Counted from the first letter of the stretch, positions 48,611 through 61,790 are shown. The stretch: DNA of 64,000 nt from Balaenoptera acutorostrata (GCF_949987535.1 NC_080081.1:52338153-52402152), one strand, 5' to 3'. The notes: generated by a model not told the origin, from the letters alone. A program made the numbers and translations.

Positions 48611-50009
48611 TGTTGTTACACCAAACTTGATGGCAAATATAACAATTTACATGACCTTGAACATATTTTTGGTTTTTAGGTACACTTTTACTTTGGACAG
48701 CAAGAAAAAGCTACCTTGTAAGGAACTCATTTTTTTGATACTTCTCTATGAAACAGGTGAGCGAATGGACTAGAAGACCTTATCATGAATTCCAAGTGAC
48801 GTAAAGGGTCCACCTGGGTCTAGTGATTAACAATTTATAGTTATAAAAGTCAGCATCATTGCATGTGTTTATTTAAACATATTCAGATGCTGGAGTGGGC
48901 ACAGAGTAGTTAAGAAAATTTTAGCGTAGCCAAGAGAGTACTAAGAAATCAGAACTAGACAAGAATTGAAGGCATAATCAGGAAAGGTTTCTGTTCTTCA
49001 AACCTTATCTGCCTTTTCCTGTTTATTTTCATACTCCAACATCAATTTGACAGTCAATTCCTATCATTTTACTTGTTAATTTATTTATTTACATTTGTTA
49101 TTTCATTGGTATATTTAGATTTTATCATGTTATTTTATTCTTTATCTTTGTCAAGATTTTTACTGATGTTTTTATGTATTCTTTCTACCTTTATGAAGAT
49201 TTTATTTTCTTAATTTTATTTCATTTAAAATTCTTTTTTTATCCTTTGGAAGTTGTATATTATATTTTTAAATCAATATCTCACCCCCCTGCCATATTGA
49301 CTGTATAAGGCTACTTATATTGAATAACTATAATATTTGTGAGGTTATATCTTTTCAAGAACAAAAAATATAAATGGGCATTGTTCAGGAGATTTAATAC
49401 AAATAATATTTCCTCATGCTTTTGCCTCTGGTAACTGGTTGTTGCTTGTGTTTGTTTATCACACAAACTGGGAGAGGGCAAATGCATTCTTTTATGTAAG
49501 TGAAATGCCGGATCCATACTAAGGAGATATTTTGAATGTATGGAAAAGCAGTTTGCCTGCTTGCTATAGCTGCTGCCGGGCTCCATCTTTTTGTTCAAGT
49601 CTTCCGTTTGGCAAGACTTAACCCTCAATAGTTATGTGAATCAGTGTATTAATCTTAACTCTTTTATATCATCTGCACTCCTGACAGATGACTCCAAGTT
49701 ATTACTGATAGTGCTCTCAGGGATTTAGAAAATGTATCTGTTAAAAATAGGAATTAAAGCTACATGAAATGATTGAAATATATATTCAATTGGAAATTAA
49801 ACAAGAAAATGTTTTAGAGTCTCAGTTTTTATTAAATGCTAACAACCCTCATTAAAAAAAAAAGATGATCATTCCCTCCTCACCCCACCCCCACCCTCAG
49901 GGCTCTATTCAAAATGTAACTGTTTTTTGTAATTTCATTTACCAATATCGTATATTATCACTGTATAATTTGTATTTTTTTCATTGGCTTGTTTAAAATA
50001 TACAATATA
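48611..50009. other. Noncoding, nothing recognised
   Basis: T-rich DNA at 49070-49260. A 105-codon minus-strand frame (49628-49311) has no domain. Confidence 0.45.
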
Positions 50010-51235
50010 GGGTGTGGTCAAGATGGTGGAGTAGGAAGATCCTGAGCACAGTTCCTCCAATAGGCACATCAAAATTACAACTATTTACAGAGATTTAATC
50101 AATGAAAATGACCTGAAGACAACAGAAAAGATTTTTCACAATTGAATGTGTATAGAAGGAACCACAGCGAGATGGGTAGGAGAGGCGGACGTGTTATAGT
50201 CAAGACTCAAACCTCTGGGTAGGTGACCCACAAATAGGAGAATAATCACAATTTCAGAGGTTGTCCCCAAGAAGAAAGGGATCTGCACTCCACATTGGGC
50301 TCCTCAGGCTGATGGTCCTGCATGGGGAAGTTGAGCTCCCAGAATATCTGGTTTTGAATGCTAGTGGGGCTTGTGTATGGGAGACCTAAAGGGCTGTATA
50401 AAAGAGAGACTTCTCTCTTAAAGTGTGCATACAATATATTATATGCTCTGGGGCCCAGCGCAGAGGCAGAAATTTGAAAGGAGCCTGGGACAGACCCACT
50501 TGCTGATCTTGGAGAGCCTCCTGGAAAGGCAGAAGGCAACTGGTACTCCCCAGGAACATAGACACAGGTGGCAGTCATTTTGGAGAGCTCATAGTACTAC
50601 AAGGACAATGGTACTAGCAAGAAATATTTTGGAGACTTCCCTCTAACCTATTAGTACCTGGGCTTGCCCACCCACCAGCCATTTGACATCAATCTCTGGA
50701 ACTCCTGGGCCAAGCTAGCTCCATGGGACCCTGACTACCAGCCAGCAGGCTGGCTCGAGCCCCACGACATCTCAGCCCCCACAGGCAGCTGCTACAGGAC
50801 CTGGCTCCACTCACCAGAGGGTGAGCAGCTTCCACATGAGGCAAGGACTGGCAGCCAAGCAGACCAGGGTCCAGACCCACCACAGTAAAAGAGCCTACAC
50901 AGCCCACATAGGGAGCACCCCTAGATCATTTGGCTCTGGTGACCAAAGGGAGCGTGTTCCTGAGCTCCATAGAATGTCTTCTACATAAGGTCACTTCTCC
51001 AAGATCAGGAAACATAACCAAAATAACTAAGATATATAAATAAGAACAGAGAATTAGGCAAAATGAGGTGACAGAAATAGCTTCTAAAGGAAGGAGCAGG
51101 ATAAAACACCAGAAGAACTAAACAAAGTGGAGATAAGCAACTTACCCACTACAGAATTCAAGTTAATAATAAAAAAGACACTCAACAAACTTGAGAAAAA
51201 TGTATGAAAGCTATGAGAAGTAAATTTAAGAATTA
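50010..51235 (+). mobile_element. L1 5'-end fragment with intact start, 3' part missing
   Basis: Starts GGGTGTGGTCAAGATGGTGG, the true 5' end of this L1 type, and runs through a leader parallel to those at 1-1010 and 42300-43345. ORF1 begins at ATGAGGTGACAG (51063) and fades at about 51235. It therefore has a 5' end and no 3' end, the reverse of usual L1 truncation. Confidence 0.85.
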
Positions 51236-51619
51236 ATTTTGTTTTGGATGCAAAAGACCTCCAACAAAGACAAATTAGTACTATGTGGAATCCTATAATA
51301 TCAGGCAGAATTATTCTTATGCAAGGGGGTCATGTAGAATGACCCAAAGGAAATATTTTAAAAGTAAAATTAGTTCAGGATTGTGAATAATCTTCTGTTG
51401 AACAGTACAACTTCTATTAGATATCTTCAGCTCCAAATCTATACTAAGAACCTATTTATTAATTCCTATGTCTAAATTCTATCTTATGCCAAGTGCTACA
51501 GTGAAATGTAATTTTATACAAAAATAACTCTATAAAAGAACTAATAGTAAGCTGTCAGTAATTTTTATATAAATAAATATATTTGTTTCAAGTCCTGCTA
51601 TTTCTTAATTTGAAAGATC
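51236..51619. other. Noncoding, nothing recognised
   Basis: AT-rich. No gene or repeat that I can name. Confidence 0.45.
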
Positions 51620-51656
51620 ATGTTTAATTTGAAAAAAGAGAAAAATCAAAACAAGA

Positions 51657-51722
<66 letters not shown>

Positions 51723-51747
51723 TAATGAAAATTTTGTACTTTTTAAA
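51620..51747 (+). repeat. Left copy of the long duplication flanking an L1
   Basis: ATGTTTAATTTGAAAAAAGA, AAACAAGATTTA, then a (TA)n tract, then CTAATGAAAATTTTGTACTT. It pairs with 52799-52888 in the same order and orientation; the extra length comes from the TA tract. Confidence 0.75.
51659..51721. repeat. (TA)n microsatellite
   Basis: About 63 bp of uninterrupted TA inside the left copy of the flanking duplication. Confidence 0.97.
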
Positions 51748-52800
51748 TATTTTTATTGTGGTATAGTTGATTTACAATGTTGTGTTAGTTTCTGCTGTAC
51801 AGCAAAATGAATCAGTTGTACATATACATATATCCACTATTTTTTAGATTCCTTTCCCATATAGGTCATTACAGAGTATTGAGTAGAGTTCCCTGTGCTA
51901 TACAGTAGGTCCTTATTTGTTATCTATTTTACATACAATAGTGTGTATATGTCAATCCCAATCTCCCAATTTATTCCTCCCTCTCCTTCCCTCCGGTAAC
52001 CATAAGATTGTTTTCTACATCTGTGACTCTATTTCTGTTTTGTAAATAAGTTCAGTTGTACCATTTTTTTAGATTCCACATATAAGCAACATCATATGAT
52101 ATTTGTCTTTCTCTGTTTGACATACTTCACTTAGTATGATAATCTCTAGGTCCATTCATATTGCTGCAAATGGCATTATTTCATTCTTTTTTATGGATAA
52201 TATCCCATTGTTTATATGTACTACATCTTCTTTTTTCCTCTGTCAATGGATATTTAGGTTGCTTCCATGTCTTGGCTATTGTAAAGAGTGCTGCAATGAA
52301 CATTGGGGTGCATGTATCTTTTTGGCTTGTGGTTTTCTCCAGATATATGCCCAGGAATGAGATTGCTGGATCATATGGTAGCTCTATTTTCAGTTTTATA
52401 AGGAACTTCCATACTGTTCTCCATAGCGGCTGCACCAATTTACATTCGTGCCAACAGTGCAGAAGGGTTCCCTTTTATCCACACTCTCTCCAGCATTTAT
52501 TGTTTGTAGACTTTTTGATGATGGCCATTCTGACTGGTGTGAGTTGATAGCTCATTGTAGTTTTGATTTGCATTTCTCTGATAATTAGTGATGTTGAGCA
52601 TCTTTTCATATGCTTTTTGGCCATCTTTATGTCTTCTTTAGAGAAATGTCTATATAGATCTTTGGCCCATTTTTTGATTGGGCTTTTGGTTTTTTTGACA
52701 TAGAGCTGCATGAGCTGTTTGTATATTTTGGAGATTAATCCCTTGTTGGTCGCTTCATTTGCAAATATTTTCTCCTATTCTGTCTTTTGGTTTTGTTTAT
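51748..52800 (-). mobile_element. 5'-truncated cetartiodactyl L1, 3' end
   Basis: Read on the minus strand: end of ORF2, with plus-strand complements AGATATATGCCCAGGAATGA near 52340, CGGCTGCACCAATTTACATT near 52428 and AATTAGTGATGTTGAGCATC near 52583. Then the cetartiodactyl 3'UTR, whose complement is AATGTTGTGTTAGTTTCTGC near 51777, and an A-rich tail at 51748. About 1.05 kb. Flanked by the duplication 51620-51747 / 52799-52888. Confidence 0.88.
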
Positions 52801-52888
52801 GTTTAATTTGACCAAAGAGAAAATGGAATTAAAACAAGATTTTTTTAAAGTATGTATTCTAATGAGAATTTTGTGCTTGTTTTAAATT
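52799..52888 (+). repeat. Right copy of the long duplication flanking an L1
   Basis: ATGTTTAATTTGACCAAAGA, AAACAAGATTTTTTTAAAGT, CTAATGAGAATTTTGTGCTT. About 90 bp without a TA tract. Probably nearer the original state. Confidence 0.75.
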
Positions 52889-53523
52889 GTTTTAAGAATA
52901 TTAAATCTCAAATAAGAAATTCAATTCTATTATTTAATTTATTTTTTTCTAAAAAAATATATCCATATACTGCTGACCTTTAAAATGTCTTTAGGGCACT
53001 AAGTATGAAACTAGCACCTTGTTTTTCAAAGTATTCTAGTTGACCAAGCAATTAATTTAAACATTTAGAAACCCCAGTCTATGTTGAAAATCATGTTATC
53101 ATCATGAATATTTTGGTGTATTTTTTCAGATATTTTCATATGCATTAATATGTGATTACTAGAGAAAATGAGAGAAAGAAAAGCTTGATTTTAAGAAAGG
53201 TTTTTATGAAATATAATGCTATACAATGTCACTTTTCTCTTAACAGAGAATATCATAAATGATGTTTCAGGTAAGTGCATATAGATTTAAATGGCTTTTA
53301 ATAGTTGAAAAATATTTTATAATATTTATTTGTCAGAATTTATCTAAGCTCTACTCAGTGATGAACAAATATGGAGTTTACAATTTTAACATTACATTTA
53401 GTTTGTAAATATATTGAATCTCTCTGAGGCAAATCTATTTCTGAAACATAAACTTTTAGAAATGTAATTGTCGAATTAAGGGATACATATTTCAAATTTT
53501 GCGATATTTCTTAGTTTCTCTCA
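52889..53523. other. AT-rich DNA, nothing recognised
   Basis: No gene or named repeat. Confidence 0.45.
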
Positions 53524-53660
53524 TTTACTTAACAAATATTTATTGAGTGCCTACCTTAAGTCTGGTACTGTTTTAGCACTTGAAGTCTATCTCTGGAAAA
53601 AACAAGAAATACACTTGCCTTTGAAGAGCAAATTTTCAAGCAGGTGAATTAGATTTTATG
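53524..53660 (+). mobile_element. Ancient L2/MIR-class repeat
   Basis: AACAAATATTTATTGAGTGC, CTACCTTAAGTCTGGTACTG, TTTTAGCACTTGAAG and TTGCCTTTGAAGAGC follow the common 'CAAATATTTATTGAGTGCCTACTATGTGCCAGGCACTGTTCTAGG' mammalian repeat. Exact family not assigned. Confidence 0.5.
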
Positions 53661-54044
53661 TATTTTATGAAATGGGAGGCCTACATTATTTTTAAGTAGT
53701 TATTATCCAAATATCATAGTACAGTTTATTGGAAAGTGTGTCTTTTCCACTGCAATCTACAAACAACCTCATTTATTTATTAAGTGATTTTTTTCTAAGT
53801 TCTTTACAGTGTTTCATTGATTCCTTTATCTAGCCTTGGACCAGTATTAAATACCATAGTTTATAAAATATTTTGACATGTGGTGGAGCTAATCCTATGT
53901 CAGTCTGTTAAAATAACTGTCATGTTCAGAATCAGTTTAAATATTATCATTTCATGTATCTGTTAAGTTGTTCCTTATACATTGATTTATAGCAGTACTT
54001 CAGTTGCTTTCAATCTCATATTTCAGTTTTATTTACCTCATAGT
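53661..54044. other. AT-rich DNA, nothing recognised
   Basis: No gene or named repeat. Confidence 0.4.
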
Positions 54045-54240
54045 AGTCATCATATTATCTTTTCTAAACGTTGATTTACTTGTTTAAAATCACATTTCTT
54101 CCAGTGAAATGTAAGCTTTATAAAAACAGGGATCCTGGCTGAATATGGCACTGCTATCTGCTAGTACCTACCTCACTAAGGAAGATGCCTTGCACGTAGG
54201 AGATAATAATAATTGTTGAAAGCATAGATCAATAGAAAAA
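54045..54240 (+). mobile_element. L2 3'-end fragment
   Basis: CCAGTGAAATGTAAGCTTTA, AAAACAGGGATCCTGGCTGA, CTGCTAGTACCTACCTCAC, GATGCCTTGCACGTAGGAGA and AATAATTGTTGAAAGCAT track the L2 3' end 'AGAATGTAAGCTCCATGAGGGCAGG .. TGCCTGGCACATAGTAGG .. AATATTTGTTGAATG'. Confidence 0.65.
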
Positions 54241-54499
54241 CTATATACTTATTAAACACAATCCACAACTTCTGAATCACATTTTATCTTCTGTGTGTTG
54301 AATGCTTGCACAAAACTCAGTTTCTCATAGTGTAAGTAACTACGGCCACCAATACTGTTACTGATAAAAATGGCAAAGTAGTGGTTTCAATTTGTTTCTG
54401 AAAATATGTCAGTCACTAAATTAAGGAAATTATCATGAGTGTCAGCACATGTAATTCTCATTATCACAACAACCTTATGAGGCTTGCGGTTTTTTGTTC

Positions 54500-56880
54500 C
54501 TTCTTTATTGTGAAATAATATGTAGACTACAAAAGTGCATAAACCATACGTGTACTATCAGATAAGTATAAGCAGTTTACTGTCAAATCTAGAAATAGAG
54601 CCTTACTTGTATTCTAGAAGCCTCCCAAATGTCGCTAATGGTCTACACTTCTAACTTCCCTCTAGAGACAAAGACTACATTGACTTTTTAAAAAGTTCAT
54701 CTTTGCTTTTCTTTTTCATTCTATTACATAAGTCTATATCCCCAAGTAATATAGTTTTATATTGCTTGTCTTTGTGTTTTCTATGAGTGGAATAGTAGGG
54801 TAGATATTCTCCTTAGTTTGCTTCTTTCACTCACTGTGTTTGTGAGATCAAACTATAGTGTTTATGGGATCCTTAACATTGATCTAGAGTAAATCAATAG
54901 AGAATGTATCTCACTCTATTAGTTTATTTCATAGTTGATAGTTGATGAGCTTCTAGGTTCCAGTTTGGAGCTTTTACATGTAAAGTTTGTATAAATATTA
55001 TTGTGCATAGATTTTGGTGTCCGTATACGTGAGTTTCTCTAGGGTATATATTTAGTAGTCAAAGTTCTGGGAGATATTTCAGCTTTTCTAGATAATGCCA
55101 ACGTATTTTCCACATTACTCGTAGCATTAACACTCCTAAAAGTATATGAAATTTATTTATGTTCCTCCTGATCACCAATATTTAGTATTATCCAATTTTT
55201 ATTTTCCTATCATTCCAAAGTAAATCTACAAGAATATCTTTATGGTTCTAATTTTTAGTTTATGTTTAATAATATTGGGTACCTTTTAACATAGTGTCCA
55301 TTTGTATTTCTCTTTTGAAGTGTCAAAGTATTTTGCTGATGTTTTTCTTGGTTTGTCTGCTTTCTTCCTTATTATTTATACAAATGGTTAATATACACTT
55401 GATACTTGTCCTTTGTTGAGTCTAAGAGTGGAAAATATTTTCTGTTACTTCATTAATGTTAATTTGATAAAAATTTTAATTCTAAGGCAAAGTATTAATT
55501 ATTTTCTTAGTGGTTAATAATTTCTGTATTTTGTTTTACTATAATTTTTACCTTGAAATCACAGAGATAACACTCTTTCCTGACTTTCAAAATATTTTTT
55601 AGATTTTCTTTTATAAATAGGTATTGATTCTCTTTGGGATTGAATTTCACATATGGTATGAAGTAGGAATCCAACTTTTAAAATTTATTTACTGCCCCAA
55701 ATATCCTAGCATTTTTTATTAGAAAGTCTGCCCTTTCCCTGCCTCATTCAAATATTGTCTCTAGAAATGCATGGGTCTGTTTTTGAGTTCATTTTGTTCC
55801 TTTACTCTCTTTAGCCTTGTACCAGTACCTGATAATCTTAAATACTACAAATTTATAGACGGTCTTGACATTTGGTGGAGAAAATTTTTCAAATGCATTT
55901 TTTTCCCAATAATATATTGTCTGTTCTTGGTCTTTTTTTATTTTCAAATGTATTTAAAAATCAGCTTGTTATGTTTGATTTTCTTTTCAAATTTCATGAC
56001 TATTTTAGAATTTTTTTAACTTGTAAAATCATTTGGGGAAGAAATGGTATCTTTATACTATTGACTATTTTAATCTGTAAATATGATATATCTCTCATTT
56101 TGAGACTTCATATTTTGGATTGTTTTCACTAATGACACTTAAAAAATTCCACTTGCTAATTTTTGTTGCTTGCACATAAAAATATGATTTTTTTAAAACA
56201 ACGTCTTTGTATCCTCCATCTACTTGTCAAACTCTTCATTCTAGTAAACTTTTCTAGTTAAATTTTGAAATTTTGGTAAGTATAAAATTATATCATTTAA
56301 TAGATTTTGTTTTTTTAATATTTGTAAGTATATATATTTTTTAAAAGTTTATAATTAATATATTTTGTATTGCCTATCCTCACTGGCTGGGATGATTAGT
56401 AACAGAAATCAAATTGAAGTTGAAAAGAAATGATAGCTATTAATGTCCTTGCCTAGTTCCTGGTATCGAAGAGATAACTTTCAGTGTTTTATCAAACATA
56501 CTTGTTGCAGGTTTATGTGTGAAAAAGTCATCCACGCTTTCAAATAGATTTCATCAAGAGTTATTTTCTCAAAAAATTCTAAAAATAAATTATTTTTGTT
56601 AATCCCAAAATCTATATCATTGGAGGTCATCCTGTGCTAACTTGTTTTTTTATGTGTTGGGCTTTATTTGACTATATTCTCTTTATCATCCTGAAATTTC
56701 TTTTCCAAAGAGAATCCTTGTTTTCTCATACCAAATATATGGAGTATCTTTTTACACTAAATCAATAGATTAAATCATCTTGTGACATACTGATTATAAG
56801 TGAATCACAAATATACTAAAAATGTAGCTCAATTTTGTATCCTCAGTTGAGCATATCAGCAAAATTTTAGAAACTGCCCT
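54500..56880 (-). mobile_element. Ancient L1 (HAL1/L1M-like), ORF2 region, minus strand
   Basis: The plus strand reads as the complement of old L1: GGTGTCCGTATACGTGAGTT near 55016, GTCCATTTGTATTTCTCTTT near 55295, CCTTGTACCAGTACCTGATA near 55815, CTTGACATTTGGTGGAGAAA near 55864, GTCCTTGCCTAGTTCCTGGT near 56445. The order matches antisense L1 ORF2 from 3' to 5' through the RT domain. Drift is heavy and the boundaries are soft. A hydrophobic open frame at 55771-56132 is a by-product. Confidence 0.6.
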
Positions 56881-58249
56881 GTGTTTTATTGTCTTTTAAT
56901 TTTCCTTTAAATATATGAATATTCAGAAATTTACTACACATGGCTTACCCAGTGAATGAAATAAGTAAATATTAGTTTCACTGATAACTCAATAAACACC
57001 AGAAATCTTTTATTTATTTTACTCACAACTGTGTACAAGGTTATTTTTGTTAATATGGTTAATATCCATACTCAAACATATTTATTCATATTTTCTAATA
57101 TCTATGGTTAATTTTAGTTCATATGAAAGTTATGAAATTGAAAAAACTAATTAGAATCACATAAAAGTTACTGATATGTCAGGATAAAATAAGAGACAAA
57201 TTATCCACAACATAAAGCTTCCTATACATAAACAGCAATATAGTTAGCTGTTTATAGAAAAAAAAACAAAAAACAAAAAAACAAAAAAAAACTCCAAGCA
57301 GTAACACTTTAACTTTTCACAAAGGCCATATGAGAAATGAACAATGGAGAAAGCAGAACATATAAAACCATTTTGAATAAAGTATTCGAGAAAGTTCAAA
57401 GCTGTTATAGAAATCATTTTTAATCTTTAGTTTGTCGATCTTTATTATAGTTTGTGAAGCTCATGCTGAAATTAATTTCAGTAGTTTTTTAAACACATAC
57501 ATAAAGTACATTTATTTTATTGACAAATTATATTCACATAGAAAGAAAAAACTGATATGAAAGGATTAATTTATTAGTTCGTTTTCTGAGAATTTAAGTT
57601 CTATAAACATAGTCAATTAACAGAGATAGGGGAATATAAAGTCTGGAGTTATACAGGGAAAGTTCTACACAACTGAGTTCTGAAATCATTTGAAATAAGT
57701 AAATTGGGTAATAAAGCTTTTTTATAAATAACCTTAATATGGTCATAATTCAAAGCATTATTTGACTGTACACTATAATTCTTTTATCTATTTTTGCTAT
57801 TTCTCAATGTTCATAGAACCTAATAAGAATTACAATCAAATAATCACCATTAATTATAGATATATGTATTATATGACTTCAGTTTATAACTAAGGGACCT
57901 GTATTATTGTGCCTTTTTAAAACATGGATTCAAATAATCATACCTTTTTTAAAGAATAACTAAATATATCAAAATTAAATCCATTTGAAATAATATGTTT
58001 AAATTATTTGTATGCTCATCAATATGGCTAAATATCTTTGATGTACTGTGCTTAAAATTCTCAAACTTAGATAACATCAGTGTAGAAATAATAGCATTAC
58101 ATTTTTTGTTTTGCTTACCAGGCTCAAATGTAATTTTAAAAGGGTTTTCCTTGTAATCATATATATATATATATTTTTTAATGTGAATAGCTCTGTGTTT
58201 TAAAGTCTTGAAATTTCTTTCAGGAAGTCATGATTGAAAATATCATCTT
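56881..58249. other. AT-rich DNA, nothing recognised
   Basis: A-rich tract at 57259-57291, short TA tract at 58159-58175. No gene. Confidence 0.45.
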
Positions 58250-58610
58250 GATGTGACAGACATTAGTAGTGTTCTGTAATATCTACTTTCCTTTCCTTCC
58301 AGTCAGGGAACACTGAATTTCTCAACCCTGTTATTTTCAGCCAGGGATCTCCACCTAGTTCAGCTCAAGGACTTTGGTAGAAGTGATGTATGTCAGTTCA
58401 GGGCCACGACATGAATTAACCTTTGTACAAGACCTTCCAGTCCCCTCTTTCTTCCTACCCCGGTGAAACTGGAGGAGGCCTTGGTGTGAAGATGCTAAAA
58501 TCGAAAAGATCAACAGCCTCCTAGATAGATGCAAAGAGCCAATTGTAAGAACTGTTGGTGCCAATATAAGCAAGTGGCACAAGAGGTAAGCACTTTCTGT
58601 ACTCTAGAAT
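58250..58610. mobile_element. Possible old LTR-type repeat
   Basis: GGTAGAAGTGATGTATGTCA, CATGAATTAACCTTTGTACA and AGACCTTCCAGTCCCCTCTT recall phrases of mammal-wide LTRs ('GCAGAAGTGATGTGTGCCACTTCC'), but I cannot fix family or borders. Confidence 0.3.
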
Positions 58611-58767
58611 TGCAAATGTTTTGGAAAGTTCTAAAAAGACCAGAAAAGTATTGATAAAAAATAGTAAAAAGTAGTTAACAGCTTATTAAACATATACTAT
58701 TGTATGTAATTTTGGCAACAGTGAATCCAAAAGAGTGAAGTTCACTCAAGACACTCAGGCTTCATGA

Positions 58768-59023
58768 TAATATATAGGATCATATGATATCACTTATACA
58801 TGGAATCTAAAATAATGATATAAATGAACTTATTTGCAAAACAGAAATAAACTCACAGACATAGAAAATAAACTTATGGTTACCAGAGGGGAAAGGAGGG
58901 GGGAGGAGGAAGATGAATTAGGACTTTGGGATTAACATATACACACTACTATGTATAAAATAGGTAAACAACAAGGACCTACTGTATAGCACAGGGAAGT
59001 ATATTCAATCTTAAAATAACGTG

Positions 59024-59063
<40 letters not shown>

Positions 59064-59160
59064 TTTTTCAGATACAGTTATATATAACTGAATCACTTTA
59101 CTGTACACTTGAAGCTAACACAACACTGTAAATTAACTACACTTCAATTAAAATAAAAGG
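58768..59160 (+). mobile_element. 5'-truncated cetartiodactyl L1 3'UTR
   Basis: TCATATGATATCACTTATAC, ATAAACTTATGGTTACCAGA, GGACCTACTGTATAGCACAG, CTGAATCACTTTACTGTACA, CACAACACTGTAAATTAACT, then CTTCAATTAAAATAAAAGG. Only the 3'UTR is present. Same 3'UTR class as the minus-strand copy at 51748-52800. No target duplication identified. Confidence 0.85.
59025..59061. repeat. (TA)n microsatellite in the L1 3'UTR
   Basis: About 37 bp of alternating TA at a point where related L1 3'UTRs carry a shorter TA tract. Confidence 0.95.
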
Positions 59161-61619
59161 GTCAGAACAGAAAAAATGATTTAACTCTCTGAATCTCTTC
59201 TAGTGCACTGGACTGGTTTGGAAACTGTTAACACGTTAATGATAAGGCAGCACCAATCCTTTGTGTAGATGGAGAGGCTTTGTCCTGCTAAAGGCACATG
59301 TCATCACTAGATGTACCAGCTGGGAGCACAAGGTGGCCTAGGCAGGGAGAAAGACACTTACATCCTTTCTTCTCTTTTGATTGTTCACAGTTGCCACTCA
59401 GCTTGTTGAAAGGAATCAATAATTATAGGTGTTAAAACGGAGTTGCGTTGTAACTGGCTATGCCTGTTCTTCAACAACGTGAACGCAGGTAGTTGTTTTA
59501 ACCTTGAGGTACAATGCCTCAGAATAAAACACTTATACCTGTAAAATATCCTTCATTTGAAAATATGAGCCAATGTGTCCATTTCAGTTGATAAGTTAAT
59601 ATTCCATGAATGTGATTGAAAGCATACCAAATCAATGAAGTATCATTCTGGAATTTTAAAAGACAAATTACAAAATTACAATATATTGTCATTTGTAAAT
59701 GAAAAAAACAAAAAAGATGAGAAAAAATTAACCACTCACTTTTGAAAATATGAATATAAGAAAACAATGATATATTGAGAATTTTGGACAGCACCCCAAC
59801 ACTTCTTCACCCCTCTTTTGCATTCATATACATTCAATGTCATAAACTAATCAATTGCACAGCATGCATGCATCTTTCTCAGTAAGTAGCTGAGAAAGAT
59901 ATTACTGCATTCCAGTTTTGATAATCATTCTATAATTAAAGTTCCAATGTATGTTCAAATGAGCCTATCTCAACTTTATTTTAACCTATGATCCGTTTTG
60001 GTAAATATCAAACTCTTAAATTTTCCATTAATGTCATTTAAGTTTCAAAATAAATTAGGCATTGTCACCAAGAACATGTCAAATCAATGATAATATTAGT
60101 AAAAAAAATTATAATTTGAAAGATAAGATCATTGTGTGCTTAAGGTCTGACTGTTTGTCAGGAAGTTCACTCTCCTAGGAAGTAAAGAAGTTTAAACACA
60201 ATATAGGTCACTCTCAATGTCAAGTCTGTTTTACTCTTTAGTTTCCAAGCTAAAATTTTTTGTAAAATCTGTTTGACTTTTTACTTCTGAACTGATTGGC
60301 AAAAGATATTAGTCCTTGAGAATTAAGTAGAAAAAGTTTCACTGTTGTCTTTTTGTCCTTGCAAGCCCCCACTCTCTCTATGTCAATAATTAACTCAGAA
60401 CTACTCAAATGGATTCCCTCCAGTGTTTCAAAACACTGTCAGCACTCTGTCATATTTGATAATGACTTACACTAGTATACCATCTCTGTGTTCATATACT
60501 AATGATGCGTCACTATCAGAAACAGATTAAAAAGAAAATTCACTTTAACTACAGAATCTAAGTTATATTAAGAAAAAATATACTCAGAAGGCATACTCAG
60601 ACAAACAAAAAGGCAGTGTGTCCAGAAGTATCATAGGCCAAGTCAGCAGAAGTAGTTAAGAATTAATTTCATAGAGATGTTAGAAATAAAAAAAAATAAT
60701 AATACAGATAGGAAGGGAGGAACGAGGGAAGGAAGAAACAAAGAATAAAGCTCATCTTTTCATGAAAACAACTGATTTATTAGAATCTTTCTTTTTTGTA
60801 GTTGTTTAAATTCATTCTTAATACTTTAAATTTACAAAAAATATATATAAATAAACTACATTAGAAGAACAAAACACATACAGTAAGATTTTACACTCTG
60901 AAGCTCCTCACTGCCAATAAATTTGTACCATTAGAAAGTCAACCCTATGTGCTAATAAAGGCATGATACTGAGATAATAAATAATACTTGTAGCATAGCA
61001 TTTATATAAGAAGTGCAATTCAGATTACAGTGGTAATTCTTTTGAATGACTATGTTATTAAATGGTGACCACTTATTTCCTATTCCCAATTCAACCTTTC
61101 TACATGTATCAGGTTACATATGCTCCAGGCCCTGTATTTTTGCAATCCACCATAGACTGGAAACACAAATGCAAGCAGGTGTAAAAGACACTGAAACTGT
61201 GTGGCCCTAGGGAAAAACAGATCGTATATAGGTCCAGGTGGGTTGATTTTACTTTGTTTTCAAAATGCTTGATTATATACAAGACTTAAACTGAGGGGAA
61301 AATAAGCCTGTTTTTATACCTAGGTGTTGACATACATCGCCAATAATTTTGTGCTCAAAAGTAAGAAAACATTTTACTCAGTTTTGTAGATAATATAATG
61401 CCATAACCTATTATCAGTTGGATGTGTAGTAATCTTACATCATCCCTTCAACCAGAAAGTGGAGATGCAATAAAATTGAGGCTCTCTCTAAATCTATTTA
61501 ACTAAAATAAAATCATAAAATGTTTTTCTGATGATGAATAAATATAGTTTAATTCCCACATTAACTTTATGAAACAATGCCTTGTCCTATGCATCTGGAG
61601 AGGAAGTTTTGGTAAGGAA
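59161..61619. other. Noncoding, nothing recognised
   Basis: 59190-59510 is less AT-rich and matches no repeat I know. GGAAGGGAGG-type purine DNA at 60710-60745. No gene. Confidence 0.45.
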
Positions 61620-61790
61620 AAGAATATGAGATTGGAATCAGGAACCTGGAGGGAAAAATTCCAGTGCTCTACTTATTAGCTGTGTGACTTTATATGTATC
61701 ACTTCATATTTCAAAGACTGGCTCTCATCTGTCAAAGATGCTTGTGCTTAATTTATAGGCATATCTTGAGAATTAAGTAGAAAAAAGTAT
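61620..61790 (+). mobile_element. MIR
   Basis: ATTGGAATCAGGAACCTGGA, TTCCAGTGCTCTACTTATTA, GCTGTGTGACTTTATATGTA, TCACTTCATATTTCAAAGAC, TCTCATCTGTCAAAGATG. The order and spacing of the MIR core are well kept. Confidence 0.72.

Noticed and set aside
55771..56132. Hydrophobic plus-strand frames
   Set aside because: They are antisense to an ancient L1 ORF2.
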